A stretch of DNA of 6,961 nt, from assembly GCA_903909905.1 (NCBI GenBank), contig CAIVXP010000004.1, forward strand, positions 1-6,961, given 5' to 3'. Below the pieces are notes generated by a model, which saw nothing but the letters and a program-made list of their open reading frames with translations, had not been told where the DNA came from and did no database searches. This document shows, piece by piece, positions 1 through 5,454 of the stretch (the stretch's first letter is position 1; each line of letters opens with the position of its first letter). This DNA comes from Akkermansiaceae bacterium (GTDB lineage Bacteria; Verrucomicrobiota; Verrucomicrobiia; Verrucomicrobiales; Akkermansiaceae). The position numbers and the translations under genes were made by a program.

Positions 1-425
1 CGCACGGTCACCCCTTCGGGCGCATAGACCACGAGCGGCAGTCGGCTGTTGTAACGCACAAGGTACGGCTCGCCGCCCAACGCGACAAATCGATCCTCCT
101 TCGGCGCGGCGGGATCGGCCGCCATCAGCGTGCCCGCCATCGGGCCGAGTTCGCTGATCCGATAACAGACATAGCCCCAGCCCTCGATGTTTTGCTCCTC
201 TATTTTGCCACCGAAAAAATACCGGTTTGTAGCATCCACCATGACGGTTTTGCCGACGATGAGCTCGACCTTGAATGCGTCCTCCTCATCTTTTTTCTGC
301 AGGCGCAGGACATGCCGCACCATGGCCTTTTCCGCCGGCGGAAAAGCCGCGAGATCCTCGGCGGCCTTGAGCGTTAGAAGTGAGGCGATGAATGCGAGGA
401 ACGCGGCAATGGCAGAATGTTTCAT
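1..425 (-). CDS. eco: Ecotin-like periplasmic serine-protease inhibitor (3' end cut by window edge)
   Basis: The frame starts at the ATG complementary to 423-425 and is open for 141 codons to the left edge, so the C-terminus lies outside the window. Residues 1-21 form a signal peptide (hydrophobic core, likely cleavage after LKA), so the product is exported. The mature part follows E. coli ecotin closely: FPPAEKAMVRHVL (28-40), FKVELIVGKTVMVD (51-64), GGKIEEQNIEGWGY (72-85) and VRYNSRLPLVVYAPEGV (123-139). From knowledge of the family, ecotin is a dimeric inhibitor of trypsin-fold proteases such as trypsin, chymotrypsin and elastase, and protects the periplasm. Aligned to the E. coli reactive site STMMAC, this protein has GTLMAA, placing Leu100 at P1. 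Both cysteines of the E. coli disulphide are Ala here (65 and 103); Cys87 lies elsewhere. By comparison with E. coli, roughly the last 15-20 residues are missing because of the window edge. Its start codon is divergent from the ilvN-like frame. Identification is by recalled family alignment. Confidence 0.9.
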   Translation of the reverse strand, partial: MKHSAIAAFLAFIASLLTLKAAEDLAAFPPAEKAMVRHVLRLQKKDEEDAFKVELIVGKTVMVDATNRYFFGGKIEEQNIEGWGYVCYRISELGPMAGTLMAADPAAPKEDRFVALGGEPYLVRYNSRLPLVVYAPEGVTV

Positions 426-573
426 GAGGAACGCATTAAGCGCCTGTGTCGGACTTCGAGTCAAACAAGACCATGACCATGATAAAGGGACAGCTTCGCT
501 TGCTACCCCCCCATGGTGTCAACGCCTGCAGTTTGTCTGGGAAATTGAAAGAAGCGATTCGGTCACCAAGGAA

Positions 574-795
574 ATGGTGCTCATCAAGATCCAATGCTCG
601 CCCGAGGAACGCTCGATGGCCCTGCAGATCGCCGAACACTTCGCCGGCAAAACCGTCGACCTCACACCGACCTCGATGATTGTCATGATCAACGGCGACA
701 GCCCCAAGGTCGACGCCGCGATTGCGATGTTCTCGCAGTTCAACATCATCGAGACCGTCCGCACGGGCAAGGTCGTGATGGCCCGCGGTGAATAG
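574..795 (+). CDS. Orphan C-terminal half of acetolactate synthase small subunit (IlvN/IlvH-like), probably 5'-truncated
   Basis: From the ATG at 574 the frame gives 73 residues: MVLIKI, then VDLTPTSMIVMINGDSPKVD and the end IIETVRTGKVVMARGE. This matches the second half of IlvH/IlvN, where family members read RELxLIKV, then (I/V)DVTPxxxxVxxxGxxxKxDA and end IVEVARTGxVxLxRG. Full subunits have about 160 residues, with an N-terminal ACT domain that binds the feedback inhibitor valine and a C-terminal domain that helps activate the catalytic subunit. Resemblance reaches back to about 544 (ERSDSVTKE), upstream of the ATG. The only earlier in-frame ATG is at 424, overlapping the ecotin start codon; the peptide between 424 and 544 does not resemble an ACT domain, and no alternative GTG or TTG start lies between. 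An AAGGAA sits directly against ATG 574, too close for a normal ribosome site. The frame is free of stops and looks conserved, so it may be a functional single-domain protein or a recent 5'-deleted remnant. No catalytic subunit gene is nearby. Confidence 0.6.
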   Translation: MVLIKIQCSPEERSMALQIAEHFAGKTVDLTPTSMIVMINGDSPKVDAAIAMFSQFNIIETVRTGKVVMARGE

Positions 796-800
796 CCGAC

Positions 801-830
801 TTGAGATCGAGTTCGCTGATTTTTTACAAT
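801..830 (+). promoter_or_regulatory. Candidate sigma70-type promoter for the choice-of-anchor I gene
   Basis: TTGAGA (801-806) and TACAAT (825-830) are separated by 18 bases, each matching five of six consensus positions. This is the best promoter-like pair in the 134-base spacer between the ilvN-like stop and ATG 930. Transcription from it would leave a 5' leader of about 90 bases. It is inferred from pattern only. Confidence 0.35.
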
Positions 831-929
831 TAGGCGCGCGGCAAACCAAGTCGCGTGCCAGTTTGGCGGAATTGTCACATGGCAAAATTGTAACCTTCCG
901 ACCGTTGTGGGAGGCGCGCATCCATCGCC

Positions 930-2654
930 ATGAAATGCGCGCAACTTCGCAACATCATGAAAAACAAAATCAATCGCGCACTCGCTTCGGCGGCACTCGT
1001 CCCCTTCGTCTTGCCCGTTGTGGCATCGGCTCAAATCCAATTCCTCAGCGGTACAAGCCTACCATACGGAGGAGAAATCGTGTCGTACTCCAACGGTCAA
1101 ATCCTCACCACCAATTCCGGCAACGGCAGCCATGGTATCCAAGCCTACTCGCTGGGCAGCAATGGGGCGCTCACCTCTGGCATCTCCATCGATCTGGCAA
1201 CCACCTTCGGCGGAGCCGCAAACATCAACTCCATTTCCAGCGTGCTCGCCGATAGCCGCGGCTTCGGTGTTGCCTCGATCATACCTACAGGAAAAACATC
1301 CACGGATTTTGGCCGCATTGCGATCTTCGACAGCTCGACTGGCTCCATCCTCAAAACACTCGATGTCGGATATCACCCGGACTCGGTGACCATCACTCCC
1401 GACGGATCGAAACTTATCATCACCAACGAGGGTGAGTATGGATCTACCTCGAAAAGCACCCCTGAGGCATATGCCCGTCCGGGATCGATCAGTGTGGTCA
1501 ACCTCTCAGGCATCAGCTCGGCGAATGATGTTTCCAACCTCACCAGCGCAAATGTTGCGACCTACGACTTCTCCGCCTCCAATCTTGCGAGTGGCGTGAG
1601 CCTCACGGGAATCCGCGACAACACCTTGAGCTCTAACAATGCGGACACCACCGCGCTCATGGCCAACATCGAGCCGGAATACACCACCGCATCGAACACC
1701 AAGGCATTCATCACGCTTCAGGAAAACAACGCGATCGCGACCTTTGATTTCGCCACTGGAAAGTTTGAGAAAATCAGCAGCCTCGGAACCATCACGCAAA
1801 CCATCGACGCCTCTGATAAAGACGGTGCAAGTGACGCCAAATCGATCAGCATCAACGATGTAGTCAAAGGTCTGCCCATGCCCGACACAATCACCCAATT
1901 TTCGCGAGGCGGCAGCACATTCCTTGTGACCGTCAACGAAGGCGACGCACGTCCGGATGATAATGACATCGCGCGCGGCGCTACTGCGGGTCTGGTCGAC
2001 ACGACCGATGGCGGCAGTGGTGATCTGTACTATGCAGGCAATGTCGGCAACACCGGCATCGGCCGCCTCCACATCCTCAAGGACATGGGCAACCTCGATG
2101 GCGATGCGGGCATTGAAGATCCCACCATGATGGGCACGCGCAGCTTTACAATCTGGAATGCCTCGACCCAAGCGCGCGTCTTCGACAGCGCGAGCATGAT
2201 CGAGCAGTACGTCGCTAGCAATGACCCGACGACATTCAACATGAACGACGGATTGACCACCAAATACGACGAGCGCTCGGATGAAAAAGGCCCTGAGCCC
2301 GAGGCGCTGGCTTTCGGCTCTATCGATGGTCGGGACTATGTCTTCGTCGGAGCGGAGCGCCAAAACGGCATCTTCCAGTTCGACATCACCGACTTCGGCA
2401 ATGTGAGCATCACCAATTACTTCAACACCGCAACCAGCACGGCCGACAGCGGGGGCGCGTTCATTTCGCCCGAGTCGATTGCTTTCCTTGATGCGGCGAG
2501 CAACCCGACCGGGCAAAACTTGCTCGTAGTTGGCTATGAAGGAACTGGCAGCAACGGCTCGATTGCCGTGTTCAGCGTGGTGCCCGAGCCGCACAGCGCA
2601 TTGCTCGTGGGCATCGCTGCGGTGCTCGGCGCCATGCGCCGCCGTCGCGCTTGA
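930..2654 (+). CDS. Choice-of-anchor I family secreted protein with PEP-CTERM sorting tail
   Basis: A 574-residue protein. An N-terminal signal peptide ends near VASA/Q. The body carries the landmarks of the choice-of-anchor I domain: YHPDSVTITPDGSKLIITNEGE, IEPEY, FITLQENNAIATFD, MPDTITQF with TVNEGDARPDD, GRLHI, GTRSFTIWN and KGPEPEALAFGSIDGRDYVFVGAER. These are repeated blade-like segments typical of beta-propeller proteins. The tail has PEP (552-554), a hydrophobic stretch and RRRR before the final Ala, the exosortase PEP-CTERM signal, so the protein should be processed and displayed on, or released from, the cell surface. The biochemical role of the family is unsettled; relatives are sometimes compared with phytase- or esterase-like propellers, and no catalytic residue can be assigned here. 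ATG 930 has GGGAGG at 909-914, a rather long distance; ATG 957 gives a more normal signal peptide (MKNKINRAL) and is an equally good start. The gene appears monocistronic, with a terminator at 2677-2720. Confidence 0.93.
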   Translation: MKCAQLRNIMKNKINRALASAALVPFVLPVVASAQIQFLSGTSLPYGGEIVSYSNGQILTTNSGNGSHGIQAYSLGSNGALTSGISIDLATTFGGAANINSISSVLADSRGFGVASIIPTGKTSTDFGRIAIFDSSTGSILKTLDVGYHPDSVTITPDGSKLIITNEGEYGSTSKSTPEAYARPGSISVVNLSGISSANDVSNLTSANVATYDFSASNLASGVSLTGIRDNTLSSNNADTTALMANIEPEYTTASNTKAFITLQENNAIATFDFATGKFEKISSLGTITQTIDASDKDGASDAKSISINDVVKGLPMPDTITQFSRGGSTFLVTVNEGDARPDDNDIARGATAGLVDTTDGGSGDLYYAGNVGNTGIGRLHILKDMGNLDGDAGIEDPTMMGTRSFTIWNASTQARVFDSASMIEQYVASNDPTTFNMNDGLTTKYDERSDEKGPEPEALAFGSIDGRDYVFVGAERQNGIFQFDITDFGNVSITNYFNTATSTADSGGAFISPESIAFLDAASNPTGQNLLVVGYEGTGSNGSIAVFSVVPEPHSALLVGIAAVLGAMRRRRA

Positions 2655-2676
2655 TACTGCATTTCGCATTACCTCC

Positions 2677-2720
2677 AAAGAAGCCATTGGCATTGATTGC
2701 CATTGGCTTCTTTGTTTTTT
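2677..2720 (+). terminator. Intrinsic terminator of the choice-of-anchor I gene
   Basis: A 16-bp stem (2677-2692 with 2698-2713, arms AAAGAAGCCATTGGCA and TGCCATTGGCTTCTTT) has one T-T mismatch and a 5-base loop TTGAT. It is followed by G and six T (2715-2720). It begins 22 bases after the stop at 2652-2654 and fits Rho-independent termination of plus-strand transcription. Confidence 0.88.
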
Positions 2721-2745
2721 GAAATTGCGCATCACGCGCAATTTC
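2721..2745. terminator. Second perfect hairpin between convergent genes, possible minus-strand terminator
   Basis: GAAATTGCGC (2721-2730) and GCGCAATTTC (2736-2745) form a perfect 10-bp stem with loop ATCAC. It lies 5 bases beyond the transporter stop codon on the minus strand. Read on that strand it is followed by A residues rather than T, so it is not a canonical intrinsic terminator. It could protect the transporter mRNA 3' end or act together with the neighbouring hairpin. Confidence 0.45.
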
Positions 2746-2750
2746 GTGCT

Positions 2751-4487
2751 TCAGCAGCTCAGATCGCGCAGCGCGCTGTGGTTGGCCATGGCTCTTGCAC
2801 TGGAGCCGGGCAGAATCTCCCACTTCCCCTCTTCACGAATTTCCAGGCAAGCGTCGTAGTCGATTCCAAGATCACCGTTTTTGGCAAGGATCACCACGCC
2901 GATGCCTTGGTCCACGAGCTTGTTGAGGATCATTGAGATTCGCGACTTCGGCAGTGAGCTTCCCGGTCGATCGAGATAAACGAATGCGGGCTTTGCCAAA
3001 AAGATGCGGGCGACCGATAGCAGGTGTTGTTCGCCGATCGAGAAGGCGTCGTCCCAGTCGCGAGCGGCATCGAGTCCACCCACACGGCGAATGGTTTCAT
3101 CGAGCCCCAGCTCCCCGAGCACCTTGTTGATCTCCGCATCCTTGGTGACCTTTTCCATGCCAGTGCGCAGCAAGAGGTCGCGCAAGGTTCCGGGCGGCAG
3201 GTAAGGCCGTTCGGGCAAAAACAAAATGTTGTCGAGATCCGGCCTCACCACGCGGCCACCGCCGCATTCCCACACGCCCGCCGTCGCGCGAAACAGCGCG
3301 AGCTTGGGCGCATCGTCGATGCAGGAAATGAGCCAGCATTCGCCGCGCTTGATCTCAAGGTTGAGGTTGCGGACCAAGGCATGAGTCTTGTCGGAATTCC
3401 ACAGCGTCAGGTCCTGATAGGCCACGCGATTGGGTTCTTCGTCAATTTGGATCGAGCATGGTTTGTTTTCGTGCGCGTTCTCGATCGCGTCGTTGAGCAG
3501 GTGAAGGCGAGCGGTGACGGCTGTGAAGGCGGAGATCGATTGGAACTGTGTCACGATCAGCGAGAAAGCTCCAAGCAGCGTGGCAAAGGCCATCGTCGAT
3601 TGCGTGATGACACCGAACTCGACTTTTCCGATCATGAACATCGGCGCGATGATCAGCGCGGGGATGATCTGGATGAAGTAGTTGTAGCCGCTGGTGAAGA
3701 AGCCGAGGTTGCGGTTGACGCGGATGAGTTTGCGGAAATTCATCGTCAGGTCGTCGAGCCGTGATTTCAGGCGCGCGCTAAAGCGCCCTTCGCGGTGGGC
3801 GAGTGCGATCGATTCGGAGTTTTCACGCACATGGATCAGCTCGGCGCGGAAGTTGGCCTCCATGTCGAACTGGTTGTAATTGAGCCGGATGAGTGGCTTG
3901 CCGAGCCAGACAGTGAGCATGGATCCACAGAATGCGTAGCCCACGGCAACGGCAAAAAGTTGCGGGCTGATGCTCCACAGCACTCCGGAGAACGAGATCG
4001 CCGTGAGCGTGCCGTTGATGATGAGCAGCATGAACGAAAGCGTGGTAGTCGTGAATGCCTTCACATCTTCGGTGATGCGCTGGTCGGGGTTGGCCACGCC
4101 GGTGGCCGAGTCGAGCCGGTGGTAGGCGCGCTCGCTCATGTAGGTCTCAGTGAGCCGCCAGGTCAGTTGGCGCCGCCACAAGATGCCGAGGCGTTCTTCG
4201 GTAAAACGAAACAGCGCCGTCACCACCGTCGATGCGACAAACACCAACGCGTAGAGCAGCGCCTGCATGCGAAAGGCCCCAACGTTACGGCTTTCGATCG
4301 CCGACATGAAATCGCGCCCGACATAGCTGTTGAGCACATTGAGACCGTTCATGCCGATCATCATCGCCAAGAGCGTCAGTGCAAAAACAATCGCGCGCGA
4401 ACCCTCTTCCGATTGCGCAAGCTGCCGAAGTGCCCCGGAAAATCGTTTCCAGGTCAGGCGGATCATTTGTTTGCGTTCGGTCGACAT
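2751..4487 (-). CDS. ABC half-transporter (YddA/ABCD/SbmA-related) with degenerate nucleotide-binding domain
   Basis: From ATG 4487 the protein has 578 residues. The N-terminal domain has about six membrane segments (roughly 31-56, 74-95, 148-172, 177-196, 261-287, 296-316) and the family motif NPDQRITEDV (133-142), as in YddA and ABCD transporters, relatives of the proton-driven SbmA/BacA. The C-terminal part (about 355 onward) is a nucleotide-binding domain by position and by AGVW, FLPERPYLPPGTLR, FSIGEQ and YLD. Its ATP site is heavily altered: Walker A reads CIDDAPKLA, with only Lys395 kept; the Q-loop has Glu426; the catalytic Glu after Asp506 is Arg507; the D-loop Asp is Pro513; the H-loop His is Lys536. 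The signature S483-x-G-E-Q487 remains. The frame is long and intact, so it is probably expressed. An upstream ATG at 4625 would add 46 residues with no family resemblance and approach the divergent gene, so 4487 was chosen; 4508 is also possible. Substrate is unknown; relatives handle peptides, cobalamin or fatty acyl compounds. Confidence 0.88.
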   Translation of the reverse strand: MSTERKQMIRLTWKRFSGALRQLAQSEEGSRAIVFALTLLAMMIGMNGLNVLNSYVGRDFMSAIESRNVGAFRMQALLYALVFVASTVVTALFRFTEERLGILWRRQLTWRLTETYMSERAYHRLDSATGVANPDQRITEDVKAFTTTTLSFMLLIINGTLTAISFSGVLWSISPQLFAVAVGYAFCGSMLTVWLGKPLIRLNYNQFDMEANFRAELIHVRENSESIALAHREGRFSARLKSRLDDLTMNFRKLIRVNRNLGFFTSGYNYFIQIIPALIIAPMFMIGKVEFGVITQSTMAFATLLGAFSLIVTQFQSISAFTAVTARLHLLNDAIENAHENKPCSIQIDEEPNRVAYQDLTLWNSDKTHALVRNLNLEIKRGECWLISCIDDAPKLALFRATAGVWECGGGRVVRPDLDNILFLPERPYLPPGTLRDLLLRTGMEKVTKDAEINKVLGELGLDETIRRVGGLDAARDWDDAFSIGEQHLLSVARIFLAKPAFVYLDRPGSSLPKSRISMILNKLVDQGIGVVILAKNGDLGIDYDACLEIREEGKWEILPGSSARAMANHSALRDLSC

Positions 4488-4661
4488 CCTCGCTTGCAAC
4501 ACATCCATCCACCCGCAGCCGCTTTGTGACAAGTCGATTGATTTTCCGAGGAATGAATTTCCGGCAAATTTTTCCCGATTCGGGTTTTTTCCTGCGATTT
4601 TGGCAGCTTGCAGCGCATTCGCCACTTGTGCCGCGCGCGGGCTTCATCGCATGGTCGCGGC
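4488..4661. other. Divergent intergenic region between transporter and small-protein gene
   Basis: This 174-base spacer should hold the promoters of the two divergent genes. It is T-rich on the plus strand between about 4530 and 4600, unlike its GC-rich surroundings. It contains CCCG-ATT-CGGG (4574-4584) followed by six T (4585-4590), which resembles a very small intrinsic terminator read rightward; with a 4-bp stem it could be chance. No convincing -35/-10 pair was found for either gene. The transporter frame stays open on the minus strand up to 4625. Confidence 0.4.
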
Positions 4662-4919
4662 ATGGAGAGTCACGAGTGGAAACTCAATGCCGAGGACGGC
4701 AAGCGCTACTACCGCGGCAATTACATGAGCGGCCGCTGGACGATTCTGACCACGCAGCAGAAGCGCAATCCCACATGGGACAGGCTCGACAACCCGCCCA
4801 TGGAGGTCTGGGCCGAGCTGCGCGACATCGTCTGGAAAAAATACCAGCGCAAACGCTGCCCCTGGGAACGCGTGGCCGAGCTCGACCGCATCCTCGGAGT
4901 CGAGAACCAAGAGCCCTGA
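4662..4919 (+). CDS. Small Trp-rich protein of unknown function (85 aa)
   Basis: The function is not recognised. The 85-residue product is soluble-looking, highly charged and rich in aromatics: Trp at 6, 26, 39, 50, 58 and 68, plus Tyr at 16, 17, 21 and 61. It has one cysteine (Cys66) and no signal peptide or membrane segment. Its first half (HEWKLNAEDGKRYYRGNYMSGRW) reads like short beta strands; the second half (PPMEVWAELRDIVWKKYQRK, then ERVAELDRIL) like two helices. ATG 4662 is preferred over the in-frame ATG 4608 because the extra 18 residues look like translated spacer (IRHLCRARASSHGRG) and would intrude into the divergent promoter region. No clear ribosome site is visible before 4662. 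The stop lies 9 bases from that of the convergent thioredoxin gene. Coding character is supported by GC-rich third positions and by the fit between the two neighbouring genes; without a homology search the call remains moderate. Confidence 0.7.
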   Translation: MESHEWKLNAEDGKRYYRGNYMSGRWTILTTQQKRNPTWDRLDNPPMEVWAELRDIVWKKYQRKRCPWERVAELDRILGVENQEP

Positions 4920-4928
4920 GCTCATCGC

Positions 4929-5387
4929 TCAATCCATGTCCTTTTTCTCAAGCGACTCATCGAGGTGCTTGAGAAAATCCTCAGTCTTCGGGAACTCCGA
5001 AGCAAAGAAGCGATTGAACTCCTTGCCCTCGGAATTCAGCAGGATCACCGTCGGAAATCCCTCGATCTTGTACTTCTCCGCGAGCGGTTTGTTCTTTTCG
5101 GCAAGCGCCTTGTCGGCCTTCGGGAAGTCGAGCTCGACGAGGATGAAATTTTTCGACGCCGCTTGGACGAATTCTTTCTTTGAAAAGACATTTTTGCGCA
5201 TCGCGATGCAGGGCGGGCACCAGTCGGATCCGGTGAACTCGACCAGCACGCTCTTCTTGCCGGCCTTGGCGTCCGCAAGCGCCTTGTCGAGGTCGGTCGA
5301 CCAGCCTTCGAGCGTGTTGGCAAAGGCGGGAGCGGCGAGTGATGCGACGCCGACGGTGAATGAGGCAAGCCAGGTTACTGCTTTCAT
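4929..5387 (-). CDS. Exported thioredoxin-fold protein with WCPPC active site
   Basis: A 152-residue protein. Residues 1-23 form a signal peptide with cleavage expected after AFA, so the mature protein works in the periplasm. The thioredoxin fold is shown by KSVLVEFTGSDWCPPC (45-60, redox cysteines Cys57 and Cys60) and the cis-proline loop GFPTVILL (110-117, Pro112). The FTGSDWC form followed by a KNVFSKKEF helix is typical of the thioredoxin_7-like family common in Verrucomicrobia and Bacteroidetes, not of DsbA. It probably reduces or isomerises disulphides of exported proteins, or serves as an electron carrier from a DsbD-type membrane protein; partners are not in the window. A Lys/Ala/Glu-rich helix at about 90-106 is longer than in cytoplasmic thioredoxin. 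The gene stands alone: it converges with the 85-aa gene and diverges from rdgB, with 67 bases between the start codons. No clear ribosome site precedes ATG 5387. Confidence 0.9.
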   Translation of the reverse strand: MKAVTWLASFTVGVASLAAPAFANTLEGWSTDLDKALADAKAGKKSVLVEFTGSDWCPPCIAMRKNVFSKKEFVQAASKNFILVELDFPKADKALAEKNKPLAEKYKIEGFPTVILLNSEGKEFNRFFASEFPKTEDFLKHLDESLEKKDMD

Positions 5388-5454
5388 GTATGATCAACGC
5401 CGCCTCAGCGGAAAATTGTCTTAATGATTCGCGTCGAACAAAGAATGTCGTTCA

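Noticed and set aside
517..522. Exact TTGACA on the minus strand upstream of ecotin
   Set aside because: No -10-like hexamer lies 15-19 bases downstream; the expected position reads GCGAAG on the minus strand. Not called as a promoter.
187..573. Extension of the ilvN-like frame upstream to 187
   Set aside because: This part lies antisense to ecotin as far as 425, and its translation (Ser/Ala/Arg-rich) does not resemble an ACT domain. Only the part from about 544 onward matches IlvN.
436..1040. Minus-strand frames 436-921 and 519-1040
   Set aside because: They are antisense to the ilvN-like frame, show no motif or plausible start context, and cover the promoter region of the surface-protein gene.
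1506..2741. 411-codon open frame on the minus strand opposite the choice-of-anchor I gene
   Set aside because: The opposite strand carries an unmistakable family match with signal peptide and PEP-CTERM tail. The antisense translation shows no domain and is rich in Arg/His/Ala/Val, as expected from a GC-rich shadow frame.
3024..4529. Two long plus-strand frames (3024-3764 and 3795-4529) opposite the transporter
   Set aside because: The minus strand encodes recognisable membrane segments and ABC motifs throughout; the plus-strand translations are Arg/Glu/His-rich without any motif.
4574..4590. CCCG-ATT-CGGG plus six T as a terminator
   Set aside because: The 4-bp stem is too short to be convincing and no plus-strand gene ends just upstream. 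It is mentioned only within the spacer description.
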